Shown: positions 22,825 to 34,870 of the stretch, piece after piece
Numbering within the stretch: the first letter of the stretch is position 1
How the letters are laid out: every line of letters starts with the position of its first letter
From: Epiperipatus broadwayi
Taxonomy: Eukaryota; Onychophora; Udeonychophora; Euonychophora; Peripatidae
Reading direction: 5' to 3'
NCBI GenBank assembly: GCA_028023455.1
Contig: JAQFVV010000112.1
Coordinates: forward strand, 3,194,001-3,258,000
Length of the DNA: 64,000 nt
The notes under the pieces: generated by a model
Told to the model about the DNA's origin: nothing
What the model saw: only the letters and a program-made list of their open reading frames with translations
Databases searched by the model: none
Program-made: the position numbers and the translations under genes

Positions 22825-24409
22825 GGATAATGGATAATCAATATTATTATCATTTAAAGAAGATAATACAAATTTCTCTTTAAATCTAACAAATACATTG
22901 CAGATCTTCCTTAAACCATTTAGTTTTATTATTTATGTTGGCCTTTTAACCATGAAACAAAATTATACCTGCTGAGGTTTGTTTAATAACTTATTTTGTC
23001 ATGTTGGAATTTTTTAAAATATAACGAGTTGGTCTCGCTTTTTATATAGATGACTGGAGAATGTACTATCTCTGTCTTTTTTTAACGTTGGATTTTTAAG
23101 ATCCATCTTTAAATAAAATTAAGCCCGTCATAAATTGTTGACCCCTATCAGTAGATATTTAATATACACCATCACCGTTATTTGAATTTGCCTTAAATCA
23201 TACATTAATGGAATATTTATATTTGTACTTTACAAACACATTATGTACATAATATTCTTTTTAATTTTTTGCTATTGTGTTCATTCTGTCCTCAGTGGAT
23301 TAAATTAAGCTGACAAATGATGCAACTTATTTTAAAATAGCTTCTATACTAAGTACATTTTTAGACATAGGAAATACATAGTTTAAGATCTGTATTGTTT
23401 TAAGTATAACATTCTTAGCTAGATGTTTGATACTTCATTATCTACACTACTTAACTTTAACATTTTCTAATTATTACAAACTCTGCACTTGTTTATGTTT
23501 CTGATCATCTATGTCTTTAAATCAGTACATAGCTCCATTGTCTTTTCTGCAACCTTATTAGCATAATCATATTTCTTCTACGGACATAGTTGCTTCCCAT
23601 AAACATTGTTTTTGATTTAGAGCTAAAAATTGTTTTTTCATTTGTATCAATTTCTTGCTTTAGAAAAATTCCAAATTCAATGTCTCCCAGAATACTTTTC
23701 TCATATTTAGCATGAAATACTTCAATTCATTTTTCATCTATAAGACACGATCTAAAATAAATTGACTTCATTAATCAATAATTCAACTTTCTCTACAATC
23801 CCTTTATTAACATTCTTATAAAAATAAATAAATGGTTAGTTTCATGAGAGGTCATGTGGTATTTTAATGACATGTTCAACCTTAATCAAAAATCATTATT
23901 TTTCAAGTTAGGAACTCTACCGCTGCTCTAAATAAATCAAATGCTACCCTACCTTCTTTTCCCGTGTAATTCATGTACTTCATTCTTTGTCTAAAAGAGT
24001 AAGTCCTCTATAAAACAATATTTAATTTTTAAAAATAATGATAACAAATATCTTTCTTGAATTCTCATTCTTATTTAAAAACTAAAGTTTTAAACTTTTT
24101 GCATTTATTTTCAACTTAATTTATTTTACTTACATAACATATTGTTATTTTTAACATTGTAAGAGTCTATCTTCAGTATCCATGATAATTTAGTCAGTCT
24201 ACAGGAGTAAAATTGTCATTCTTTGTTTGCAACTTTGGTCACATGATCTATTAAAAACAAATAAATAACAGTAAAAAGAGTATATATCAATGTGTACATT
24301 ATTTAATACAAAAAACTTCTTTCAACAGTGTTTCATTGTCTCAACCATTCGTTTACAGAGAATTAAATGTAATGACATCTAGATTTTATTTTTTTCTGAG
24401 TTACAACTT
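22825..24409. other. AT-rich DNA, possible old minus-strand coding remnant
   Basis: Nothing firm was found. On the minus strand around 23730-23540 there are short frames such as LGDIEFGIFLKQEID and MFMGSNYVRRRNMIM that look less random than the surroundings, but I recognise no family and there is no ORF of useful length. Confidence 0.3.
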
Positions 24410-25050
24410 TTTTTTTTAATAAATTATTTTTTAGTTTTTAGTGCATTATTCTCCAAATGAAATAAAAGCATTTTTTATCAAATATTTTGTTTATATATTA
24501 TTTTTTACTTTTTAGTTATGGGATATATTGCATCTGACTTTTCCCATGTATTCAGATTCAAATTTAAATGCTAAAAATATAAACAATATTGCCCTATTTT
24601 TAGTTTTTGAAATGAAATTCACACATTAAAAATCATCTACAATATTTTTTATTGTATATGAAAGCATTTTTAAAAATGGAAATTTTAGTTAAACAATCAA
24701 GAAAAATTAAGATTTCATCCTTTTTTTTTTCTATTTTAATTAACTACAAATGCTTTTATGTTAAAATTCTAATTTTAGCATAATTTTTAAAAATGCACTG
24801 CCAACTAGGGTGCACCATTAAAAACATACCAAACCAATATCATAGATCTGAAATTTAGCCTGCCAACACCGTTAGACTGGACAACCCTGAATATTTCAGC
24901 ATCATATTGCAATGTCATTGATACCTATCACATATACAAAATTTGAAGAAAATCCTTTCTATAGAAGTATTCTAAAATTTGGCTACAAGATTTAACCCAG
25001 ACAAACAAACAAACATAATTCCTAAGTTAAATAAAAATGTTTGAAAATGA
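24410..25050 (+). repeat. Fold-back-headed dispersed repeat, copy 4
   Basis: The body (GTGCATTATTCTCCAAAT, AATGAAATTCACACATTAAA) and tail (AACCCAGACAAACAAACAAA at about 24995-25014) match the copies at 1620-5775 in the same orientation. The 5' fold-back arm was not found upstream, so this copy may be truncated. It lies about 19 kb from the cluster, showing that the family is dispersed. Confidence 0.6.
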
Positions 25051-25713
25051 AATAAAACAAATCCAGTCCAACTTACCAAGTGAGTTATAAAATATAGCCA
25101 GTTACAACCAATGATAATTGTACCCTTTAATGGTTTGATAGCTGTGTGTGATTTGCTATGATCATAATAAATTAAAGTTCATTCTGCATTTCTGGTGCTC
25201 AAATATTATGACTTCCTGAGCAACTAAGCATTTTTTGGGTGTTTTACTGTCACACTCATTATTGCAAAGATCAAATTAATTTCTTGCTGGTCAAACTATT
25301 TAAAGTTTTTTTCCTCTAGCGTGAGCTTTACTTCTGTATTACTTTAAATACTGTGTGTGTGTATATATATATATATATACACACACACGTGTGTGTAAGT
25401 CATTTGTTTTTATCAGTGCATCCGAAATTTCACTACACTACTATCAGACAAGATAGGATAAGTTTCTATTTATTTTTAATACTTGTGGAGGAATGTGTGA
25501 TAATATGCAATGTAAGTTTTTGTTTTTACCAGTGCATTCACTCCCTTAATTTAATCCTGTCACAACTCTCTATTATTCCAAAAATCATGCCAACACCCCA
25601 TACTATAATTAGAAACATACACTTTTTCAATTAAATCATATAGCATGCTACAATTTAATTTCATATACACATTGTTTTAGATACTCAAACTTAACTATAT
25701 ATATATAATTTAA
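25051..25713. other. AT-rich DNA with TG/TA microsatellite and a repeat fragment
   Basis: A TG-TA-CA microsatellite lies at about 25351-25392. The segment 25395-25540 (AAGTCATTTGTTTT, ATCAGTGCAT, TTTTTAATAC) is a direct match to the centre of the adjacent large fold-back (26205-26340). The 93-codon ORF 25353-25634 begins in the microsatellite and is not convincing. Confidence 0.6.
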
Positions 25714-26811
25714 ACTTCTATTTTATCACACATTACTAAACATGATTCAAGATATGTGAAAAAGTTAAATGATTTTCAAGATGGGAATTTTATAGTGAAC
25801 CAGCACTCAAATTCATCAATTGGCTAGGATCACAATCTTTTACAGATATCTTCATCTTTTGGTGAGTATATATTATACAGAGAGATAACAAATTACTATA
25901 GTTTAATTGACAAAGTTCAATTTTATGCACTCACAAATTTATATATAAAAACACTTAATGCAAATATATTAATAAATATTGCTAATCATTTATTAAGCTA
26001 CACATTATCTATAGTTCAAATATATACTTAAAGTTTTACTTAATGAATAATGTGTCTGCAGTGTTATAGAGGTATCAACATCTAATTTTCTTGCCCATGT
26101 GGATAGTTATAATAAGTTATGTTATACTACTCTCACACAAGTTAGAGACTGGTTTGTATCCATTTTTAATACCGTATGGAGGCATACACAATCTTTGCAC
26201 TACAATATTTGTAAGTCATTTGTTTTAATCAGTGCATTTGAACTTTTACTATACCATATCAGGCAAGGTAAGGACAAGTTTTTATCCATTTTTAATATCA
26301 CTGCACAATAATATACATTGTAAGTTTTTGATTTTATTAATGCATCATTCATGAGATTGAGCTAAACGTGATCTGCAATAATTGTGCACCCCTCCACAAG
26401 CATTAAAAGTGGTTAGAAACCAGTCTTTAACTTGTGTGAGAATGATGTAGTCTAAGTTATCATAATTGTCAACATGGATAAGAAAATCAGGTGTTGATAC
26501 CTTATTGCAGATATATTATTCATTAAGTAAGATTTTAAGTATATATTTGAGCTAGGGATAATGTCTAATTTATATTTTCATAAAATGGTTTGTATCTAAG
26601 TTGTAAGCGCAAAAAAATTGAAACCTATCAATGAAATTAAAATAATTTGTCTCTCTCTTTAAGTATACTAAACAAATGATGTGATCTGGGTCATGTGATG
26701 AGTGCTGATTTAACACAAAATAATATCTTGAGAATCACAAAATGCACTTCTTGAAACCATTTATCTTTTTCACGTCTTGGAACATGTTTCAGTAATGTGT
26801 GATGAAATAGA

Positions 26812-26813
<2 letters not shown>
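25714..26813. mobile_element. Large fold-back element, about 1.1 kb
   Basis: The left arm (25714 to about 26200) and right arm (about 26370 to 26813) are inverted copies. At the ends, ATTTTATCACACATTACTAA faces CAGTAATGTGTGATGAAATA. Inside, CTCACACAAGTTAGAGACTGG faces CCAGTCTTTAACTTGTGTGAG. The roughly 170-bp loop carries units shared with 25395-25540. No transposase is visible, and the plus ORF 26099-26311 is arm sequence. No target duplication was recognised. A TA microsatellite immediately follows. Confidence 0.75.
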
Positions 26814-26814
<1 letters not shown>

Positions 26815-26851
<37 letters not shown>

Positions 26852-26880
26852 TCTATTTCATATATATATATATATATATA
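26815..26880. repeat. TA/CA microsatellite with inner palindrome
   Basis: (TA)n tracts flank ACACACATTCTATTTCATATA. ATTCTATTTCA repeats, in inverted sense, the end of the fold-back just upstream (TGAAATAGAAT). Confidence 0.9.
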
Positions 26881-27137
26881 TGAAGTTAAGATTTAAATAT
26901 CTAAACAATGTATATATGAAGTTAAATTGTAGCATGTACTATATGGCTAAATTGAAAAAAAGATATGTTCCTAATGTATCTATAGTATGCAAGTTGGCCT
27001 GACTTCTCGGCTGATGGATAGTTGTGATAGGATGAGTTAAAGATGAACAACGCATTGATAAAATCAAAAACAATGCATATATACATATATATCATCAAAA
27101 ATGGAAAGAAATTTAACTCATTACTCTATTATTTCAT

Positions 27138-27345
27138 AAATATAGGAGATTTGAACTCAGACTTTCCAGTACAACTATTCACATTATCTCTTTCCACTAT
27201 ACACATGTCCACACACATGTAGAAAAAATAAATAATCACCAATATAGTGTGATAGTTATACTTGAAAGTCTGAGTTCAAATCCCCTATATTTACAATTAG
27301 GCTCCAGGTATGTGAAGAGTGCCTGTATTTCAAATATTTACCTAT
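27138..27345. mobile_element. Hairpin element (family H2)
   Basis: AAATATAGGAGATTTGAACT at the left faces AGTTCAAATCCCCTATATTT at the right (27273-27292). The inner part includes ACACATGTCCACACACATG. The outer right flank (AGGCTCCAGGTATGTGAAGAGTGCC) is inverted at 28345-28385, next to another H2 copy. Arm ends contain a B-box-like GAGTTCAAATCCCC, recalling tRNA T-arms. Confidence 0.7.
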
Positions 27346-27433
27346 TATTTTATATAATTTTTAATATAAATAATATAATATAAAATACAATCATATAACA
27401 GTAATAATTCTATATATTTATAACACACATCGA

Positions 27434-27503
27434 AAGCGCTTAGCCTGGATTAACTCGTTTGTTTGCTATTAACAGCTTCTTCAAACAGAGTTTTAAAGCG
27501 CTT
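27434..27503. repeat. Small hairpin with two AAGCGCTT palindromes
   Basis: AAGCGCTT at 27434-27441 and 27496-27503 are self-complementary. AACTCGTTTG also pairs imperfectly with CAAACAGAGTT. This CpG-containing hairpin stands out in its AT-rich surroundings; its function is unknown. Confidence 0.4.
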
Positions 27504-28344
27504 GTATATACTACAACAATATTATATAAAAAAAGATTTTTTCTACAAATATTTTTTGCCCTTCTCAATACGATTGTGAACTAGTTTAAAACTTCAATTT
27601 ACATTGCGTACATAGTGATATCTATTATTTTTTAATATATAAAATTAATTAGAACGAAAAATAACAGAAAGGAAGCAAAGTAATATTTACAAGTGTAACA
27701 TACAAAAGCAATATTTGTCAATTGAATAATAAATAACAATTATATAAAATATACACTATATAAAGAAATATAATTTTCTAATCATTTTTAATTATATACT
27801 GTAAAATTGATTTTACTTTTATTTGTTATATTTGTAAATATTTGAATTGTTTTGTTGTTTTTCATTATTTTTAGTTCTAATGAATTTTATATAAAAATGA
27901 TAGATGTTATTATGTATGTAAAAAAAAAATTGAATATTTCAAATAGTTTATAATCACATTGAGCAGGACATAAAAAGCATTTTTGTATTATTGTTATAAT
28001 AGATATATAAATTTATTGTTGTTATATAAAGGTATATTATATTATTTACTTAAAAAAATGTATGTAATAACATGAAAGGCTAAAACCTTTAACAAATACA
28101 CCTTAAAAATGCTTATGTGACAGCCAATCAAATGTAATAATGACTGCACGTGGAACTCTCAATTCAAAAGCACAAGCCAGAAATACAAGAAAAATATATG
28201 TAATAATAATTCATCAAGCCAATAAATAAATTATGGTTTATCAAACAACTAAGTCTGAAAACATTATTACAATAATTTATAAGTCAGATTATCAAAAAAG
28301 TCATTTAAATAAACTTATAAATATCACATACTTTCCTATATTAA
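27504..28344. other. AT-rich DNA, nothing recognised
   Basis: No ORF or repeat relation was seen in this stretch between two H2 copies. Confidence 0.5.
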
Positions 28345-28745
28345 GATTTGAAATACCAGGCACTCTTATACTTGGAGCCTAATTGTAAATATAGGGGATT
28401 TGAACTCAGACTTTCAAGCTTCTTCATTATCCACACTATCTCATACTACTAATACACATGTCTACACACATGCAGAAAAGATAAATAATCACCAATATAT
28501 GTATTTTGTACTAAACCAGCACTCATAAGATGGTCCAGATTACCATCTCCCATACACACACACATATATATATATAATCAGATGATAAACTGGACTAACT
28601 GATAAGTGCTGGTTTAGCATAAAATATATATATTGGTGATTATTTATCTTTTCTGCATGTGTGTGACCATGTGTATCAGTAGTATTAGATAATGTGGATA
28701 GTGAAGAGGCTTGAAAGTCTGAGTTCAAATCCCCTATATTTCCTA
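28345..28745. mobile_element. Hairpin element (family H2), longest copy
   Basis: The arms 28387-28558 and 28575-28741 are inverted over about 165 bp. AAATATAGGGGATTTGAACT faces AGTTCAAATCCCCTATATTT, and AAACCAGCACTCATAAGATG faces an inverted partner at 28592-28612. The loop is a CA/TA tract of about 15-20 bp. Such a transcript would fold into a long near-perfect duplex. Confidence 0.8.
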
Positions 28746-29123
28746 CATTAAATAAAAAATGACCAAGTAGATTAGCATTTATGCAAAAAAAGTGTATAAC
28801 TTGTTTATTATTTCTAAATATATATAAGCTAATAATTTTAACATTCCTGTAAATAAATTACAGTTTTATGACACTGATAATATAAATACATTCATGAAAC
28901 AGTTAAACATGGAAATGTAATTTGCAAGTCAGATTATCAAAGAATCATTTAAATAAGCATGCAAATCATATTCACATTTGTATATTGATGCCTATCTATT
29001 TATTAAATAAAATGACCAAACAGATTGGTGCTGATACAAGAAAGGTGTTATTTGCAAATTTATTTAAATGAATTTACTTGTGAATTGTTGTAATAATGAT
29101 TTTGAGCACATTTATTCCATAAA
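28746..29123. other. AT-rich DNA, nothing recognised
   Basis: Two related phrases (AAATTACAGTTTTATG, AAGTCAGATTATCAAA) recur from 28260-28310, hinting at an old duplication of flanking DNA. Confidence 0.35.
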
Positions 29124-29162
29124 TATATATATATATATATGAATACAAATAACACAATATGA

Positions 29163-29194
<32 letters not shown>

Positions 29195-29240
29195 GATCAC
29201 ATTATCAATCCACTAAGGATGAAGGTCTATCCAAGTTCAA
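29124..29240 (-). pseudogene. Microsatellites and a very short RTE 3' end fragment
   Basis: TA and CA tracts lie at 29124-29140 and 29164-29194. Then 29196-29240 (ATTATCAATCCACTAAGG, ATGAAGGTCTATCCAAG) matches the extreme 3' coding end of the RTE copy at 9779-9958, read on the minus strand with a stop replacing one codon. Only about 45 bp remains. Confidence 0.6.
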
Positions 29241-29463
29241 TATATATATGTAATGTTTTATATAATTGTTTATATAATAAATGATTAATATTATCATCTT
29301 CTGTTTTAACAATTCAAGACAATTTTACTCATAACCAAATAGAACTTAGTAAGGAAGTGGACCACTTTCTTATTATACATATTGTCAAGTGCTAAGTGGG
29401 AGTGTGTGTTATTTAATGCAATAACATTTATTATTTAAAAGATTATAAAATATAAATAACAGT

Positions 29464-29870
29464 GAAAATAATAAATATAATGGTAATTAAATATTATATA
29501 CATCTTTCAATCTGCAGAAGTATTTTTGGTTAATTCCTTAACCCTCCTCAACTGCCGTAAAATTCAAAAAACATAATGGAAGCAAACATGATCATCTCAA
29601 ATCCCATGAATCCTGAGAAACCATAATAAAAGAAAAATTAAGGAAGCAATTTTAATAAATAGAAATAAAATGAATAAAATTAATAGACAAGCTGCTAGCA
29701 TTAAAATTCTGGATTCATGGGATTCGAGTTGATGATGTTTGCTTCCGTTATGTTTTTTCAATTTTTTGGCAGTTGAGGAGGGTTAAAGAATTAACCAAAA
29801 GTATTTCTGCAGATTGAAAGACTATATATAATAGTTAATTTCCATTATATTTATTATTTTTATTGTTATT
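29464..29870. mobile_element. Fold-back element
   Basis: The arms are about 29464-29612 and 29710-29870. TCTTTCAATCTGCAGAAGTA faces TATTTCTGCAGATTGAAAGA, and GGTTAATTCCTTAACCCTCC faces its inverted partner near 29777-29798. The loop of about 100 bp is A-rich. Arm identity is high, with only a few substitutions, so it is fairly young. No ORF and no target duplication were recognised. Confidence 0.75.
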
Positions 29871-30535
29871 ACAATATTTGTTAATTAATGGACATTTTCT
29901 TTATATTATATATATATTAGAAAATTTAAAGCATGAAATATTATGCAGATGTATAGGGGACAGTAATCTCTTCTTAAAGTCATATTTAAATAATGTCAAA
30001 AGTCTCATACAGATATATGATTAACCAAAAACAGACATAATGAGTACATTTTGCCTGCATTACAAAACCTTATATGGAAATCAAATTTAGATAATGATAA
30101 CAGTGGGCCTGACATATTTTCATAGTAGATGTAAACAGTGCTGTCATTGGCTCAATTTAATATTCCAAAGCAGAAACACTAACTACTCATCTTAACAAGT
30201 TTGTGAATAAACAATTACTTTGTTAATATGTAATATTGGAAAATTTACAGTGTGTCATATTATGTATATATTGCAAGCAAAGATCTTCAAAATGTTATAT
30301 ATAAATAACTTTCAAAGTTTCACTGAATAAATATTGGCTCTAACTTATGAATTTATGTAATATGTTAACTTGAACGAGGCTGTGCAAATATTTCTGTTGG
30401 ATTTGACATTTGACTAATAATTCTCATTGGTTGATCTCAATTCCATATAAGATCTCAGAAAAGCAAATGAAACTTGATAATTTTTTCATTTAAAGGTAGA
30501 TATGATATTAGAAGACATTGCTTTGATATATAGAA
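29871..30535. other. AT-rich DNA, nothing recognised
   Basis: Nothing recognised in this stretch between two elements. Confidence 0.5.
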
Positions 30536-31036
30536 TGCACTCCAGTAAAATAGTGATTAGTTCTATCATCAAGCTGCCTGTAGCACCATCTATACATTAC
30601 ACACATGCTAGATAGTGACATAGTTTAATTATTCATCACAAGGATCTAATGTATCTAGATTATAAGTTATGACATAAAATGTGACAGAGTATTTCATTCC
30701 TTTGTAGACTGTTTTTAATGCTCTCCCTGTCATCACAAGATCTTGCAAAACTCTTGAAATTATTTTGCAATTTATGGCTTTATTGTTATATATAGTTTAA
30801 ATCATTTCAAAAGTTTCAGTAGTAATTTTATTCCAATTTATAACACTATTTTATGTTAATGCATTGTTTAGCAGTTATGACATGTCAAACCGATGATCCA
30901 GTCATGCTAGAACTTTAAAATTTTTGTGATGAATAGATAAACTTTAGTGCTATGTATTATATGCATTCATTCACAGATGTCACATCAGGCAACTTGGAGA
31001 AAGAACCAATCACCTTTTAAGTGTGGTCATATTGTG
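30536..31036. mobile_element. TIR element (family T1), about 500 bp
   Basis: The ends are inverted: TAGTGATTAGTTCTATCATC near 30554 faces GGAGAAAGAACCAATCACCT near 30995-31014. The body matches the better-bounded copy at 33084-33605. There is no coding capacity; this is a MITE-like element of unknown superfamily. Confidence 0.55.
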
Positions 31037-31339
31037 TAATTAGAAATTAAAAAGTTTATTATTCCAATTATTACATATTATTAATAGTGTATTATGTAAT
31101 ATATTTATATATGATTTTTTTAAAATACCATTTTAAAATATGGTAGAGATTTTTTAAAAGAGACAAAAGGTGAGGGTGAAAATAAATATGAGGAAATGAA
31201 AGATGTAATGTATTAATGTTATAATAATATACATAACTATGTTTGCAGAGATTAATGTTTATCTGAAAGAGTTACAAATAACTTTCTTGTTCAAAATGAT
31301 GTAGGAAAAAATAAATTAAAATATATTATATATAAAAAA

Positions 31340-31410
31340 ATATGTTGATAACCAAGCATGATATTCGAACCACCTGGACATAAGGCACTTCTAATCTAAA
31401 AGCTGCCTCT
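31340..31410 (-). other. tRNA-like SINE head candidate
   Basis: On the minus strand GGTGGTTCGAATATC resembles a B box, with TTAGATTAGAAGTGCC upstream as a weak A box. No complete tRNA fold is apparent. It is probably a decayed tRNA-derived SINE. Confidence 0.25.
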
Positions 31411-31529
31411 TACTAGTTCAAGCTGCTCAGAGATGATGGGATGAGCCAGAAATAAATATGGGTTGCACTGGAATTGGCACTATCATTTAATATCTGTTGA
31501 TTATTCAAGTGTTTAGTTTAAAACAAAAT

Positions 31530-31745
31530 TTAATGTTATTTGTTCCATCATAGCTTAAAGGTTACAAAATATGATTGTCATATTTCAGGTCATATTTCAT
31601 AATCCAGACATATTAGAAACATAAAATTTTTCCTGTATAGCTAACCTGTGACACTTCATATCACATGCATTGATTCAGCAATATCCCCCCTGCAGGCAGT
31701 TTGGAGAGGGAATTAGCCACTTTTCCAAAGTGATATATCACAACA
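31530..31745. mobile_element. TIR element (family T1), partial copy
   Basis: The right-hand part (CATGCATTGATTCAGCAATA, GCAGGCAGTTTGGAGAGGGA) matches the right end of the 33084-33605 element. The left end was not found. Confidence 0.5.
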
Positions 31746-33046
31746 TTGAATATATATTTAGATATATTAGATCAAATTTTATAAATAATTTATGAAGACA
31801 TTTTTAAATATATATCCTTCCATATCATTATTTTACATATATTGAAAAATTCTAGCCTACATAGAGAGAGCTAGTAAAGAAAAAATAACTGAAAACAACC
31901 AAAAAAACAACATCATTTTACTATAGGTACAACTATGTAGAAGGGCTGGAACTCAGCAGTATAACATATTAAAACAAGCAACAGAAAATTGAATATTAGG
32001 GAATATTCTCATTAAAAGTTTTAACTAGACTTTGGACTAATTGAAAAATAAATATCATATGACTGTTTTAGTCTACATTAATCAATCTGTATAAGATAGT
32101 GGAAAATAATATCAAAAAATGATTAAAAAGTCAGAATAAAATCATGTAAATATGTTTGTCCTATTATGTAAAGGCTTCAATATTAGTGTTATTAGTTCTA
32201 AATATTTGAAATACAAACACTCTTTACATATCTGAAAGTCTGCATTCAAATCCCCTTTATTATTAGTTCTGTAATGCAAATAGACATACTAACACTTTAT
32301 ATCATGCATATGGTTCAATTTTTTTATTATCTCTTTATTTGCTCAATTTAATACAATAACATTACTTTTCTTTTTTTTGCATTTATTTTAAGCAATTTTA
32401 TTTAATTTCCTTCTACTTTTTCAGTTGAACCTGCAACCTTCATAAAAGGTTTATATATATTTTAAAACATTATATTACATTATAAAGTATTAAATTTCAA
32501 CTTCCAACATACTTTATTTTTGTATTTGCTATGTACTACTGTAATCATTTGAAATACAAAAATAAATTGTATTTACATTTGATATTTAACATCTTATAAA
32601 GTAATATAATATATATCTGAAGATGGCTGCAAGATTAGTCAAAATAGGAGGATGGAAAAAATATAAAATTGCCTGAAAAAAGTATATAAAAGTAAAGTGA
32701 TATTATTATATATATTTAAACTATTCTTTTAATTTACTGCAGTATGAGTTTTAGCTAAGAATTACAGTCTTTAATCTTTTTAAATTGATCATTATTTGAT
32801 TAACTTGAATCTAGGTTTATTTTTTAACATATATTTTGAATGCTAATAGAATTTTGCTTGGCTATTTACAATTACTTTTTCTTTAAACACATCTTCCTGT
32901 TTTTACTTTAATTACTTTACTTTTTTGATTTTATATATCTTATTGCCTACATATTTTGTTTTTATTCTTATTTGTACTTCTCTAATTTTTGTTCAGTGAT
33001 ATTTACTTTTACCCATCTTCTCTTTTTGTCAAATATTTATCTAATA

Positions 33047-33050
<4 letters not shown>
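31746..33050. other. AT-rich DNA with a single H2 arm fragment
   Basis: At 32196-32265, TTTGAAATACAAACACTCTT and GAAAGTCTGCATTCAAATCC match one arm end of the H2 hairpin family. The rest is AT-rich without recognised features. Confidence 0.5.

Positions 33051-33082
<32 letters not shown>
33051..33082. repeat. TA microsatellite
   Basis: Sixteen TA units, ending next to the TIR element. Confidence 0.95.
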
Positions 33083-33083
<1 letters not shown>

Positions 33084-33085
<2 letters not shown>

Positions 33086-33605
33086 GTGTTTGCCATAGAA
33101 AAGGTGATTGACTCTTTTCCAAATTTCCTACATTATCATCTCTAAATTAATGTATGGGTTATGTATTTCATAGTTTAGCTATTTGCCACAACATTTTTAA
33201 GATGCTAACATGTTGGATTATAAATTTACTTGGAATGTGAGTGGGTTTCATACTTTCATAAATTCTCTTATTCCTGCCATCATGAAACTTCCAAACCACT
33301 TGAAAACATTTTTGCACCTTATGGCTTTACTGTCATGCATAATTTGAATTATTTAAAACATTTGTATTGCAGTTTTGCCCAATTTGAAACAAAATTTAAT
33401 GTTAGAAACTTGTATGTGTATATGGGCTAATGTGCAAACCACATTGTCACATTTTAAGTCACAACTCATAATCCTGCATTCTAGTGTCTTAAATTTTTCA
33501 TGGTAAATATCTACACTCTATCACTATGTAATACATGCATTGATTAAAAGATGGAATGTAGGCCACTTGGAGAGAGAACCAGTCACCTTTTTACTAGGGC
33601 ACCCT
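33084..33605. mobile_element. TIR element (family T1), 522 bp
   Basis: It begins CAGTGTTTGCCATAGAAAAG and continues GTGATTGACTC. It ends GAACCAGTCACC then TTTTTACTAGGGCACCCTG. The reverse complement of the end (CAGGGTGCCCTAGTAAAAAG, GTGACTGGTTC) matches the start with several differences over about 38 bp. It has CAG...CTG termini and no clear target duplication, since the left flank is a TA microsatellite. The 66-codon ORF 33230-33430 is not supported. Related copies are at 30536 and 31530. Confidence 0.65.
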
Positions 33606-34049
33606 GTAACTAAAAAAATTGTTACCATAAGTCAATGATTCAATTACCTCTGGGCTCATTGGATCTTAAAGATAACATTAGCAAAATTAAAAATTTTGAT
33701 CTTTAGCCCTCAAATAAAAATATTATACCATTGTTTGTGACCTACATTTGTTTCCAAAATTGACTGCTATCAATATCTGGTTTAAAAAGGACAAACATTT
33801 TCTGTAGCAATTAATTAAGAATGAAATGGTTCTGGTTTCTTTCTTGCTTAATATTATACAATCTATAGTTATAAAGAGTTATAAAATAGATTTATTTTTA
33901 TGCGTGTGTGTATGAATACATGTAAGTGCAAAAAATAAGTTGGATCATTGCCTTTATTCCAACGAATTTTGGAAAAAGGATGCTGTAATAATTTTAATTA
34001 AATACTACTATAAAGAATTTTAAACTATCATTAAAAATGACTCCAGGGC
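33606..34049. other. AT-rich DNA, nothing recognised
   Basis: Transition towards the CpG-bearing region; no feature called. Confidence 0.4.
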
Positions 34050-34870
34050 TCTACGAAAAAACTTTTTGGAATCATAAAATCTATTTTTGTAGATTATAAG
34101 TGTATAAAAAAGTACGAATGTGTGCACGTTTAGCAGTTCTTAATTCAAATAGCTTATTTATTCACACACACACACACATAAGTAAATACAAACATTGTCA
34201 CTATTTACGCATCTTCGCCTTAATTCATTTACCGATCCATTTTTTTTAAAAAATTAATCTAGCTTCTATTTATTATGATATACTTTTTGCTTTAGACCGT
34301 AGTCCTACAAAAAACGGAAGCACTCAATCACATACACACCAAAACTAGTTTGAATTTTCTAATCCAAAGATCCGATAAAAACAACTGAATTAATTGTATT
34401 TATAAAATATTTTTAGTAACTAGTATCAAAACATTTTTGTTAATTCCTTATATATCTATATACTTTCCTTTTACACACATACGCAGAAGCACGCAATGTA
34501 AGTTTTATTTTTGACAATTGTAATAATTTCTTAAACTCGCGCTTAAATAATCCCTTATCGCGACTATATCCAGTACGCATTAATACTAATTGGATTTCTT
34601 AATTATACAATAAAGCTACAATTAAAATGTATGTGGTAAAAATGGTGTATAATAGTGAATATTCTGTAGTTAATAGACAACGCGTAAAATCTATCTATGT
34701 TTTTAGGATACCACTCTAAACCCCCTGGAGATGATGATAATCATGTATGCTAATGAAGCATCTGATCACGTGATTAGTTATTTTTCTGCAGTTCAAGAAT
34801 TTCTCTTGGCGTGGCCCCATCCTATGTCGGAGAACGGGCGAAGTTACCAATATTCGTGTTGTAAGTAAAA
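34050..34870 (+). promoter_or_regulatory. CpG-bearing candidate promoter with E-box
   Basis: About 25 CpGs can be counted in roughly 830 bp, against only a few per kilobase in repeats such as 30000-31000. CGCG occurs three times (34538-34545, 34559, 34680). The palindrome ATCACGTGAT at 34765-34774 contains a perfect CACGTG E-box. It lies about 15 bp before a candidate exon. Recognisable transposons are absent. In lightly methylated invertebrate genomes, CpG retention often marks functional DNA. Transcription start, direction and gene are unknown. Confidence 0.35.
34790..34860 (+). other. Candidate exon (5' UTR or coding)
   Basis: The 71-bp segment is bounded by a 3' splice-like TTTTTCTGCAG ending at 34791 (so the exon begins at or just after this) and by the donor GTAAGT at 34861-34866. 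It is the most GC-rich short stretch nearby (GGCGTGGCCCCATCC, AACGGGCGAAG). All three frames are open within it, so length gives no coding evidence; none of the peptides resembles a known domain. If the acceptor is not used, it could be the donor-side end of a first exon. It could also be a fragment of an unrecognised repeat. Confidence 0.2.
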
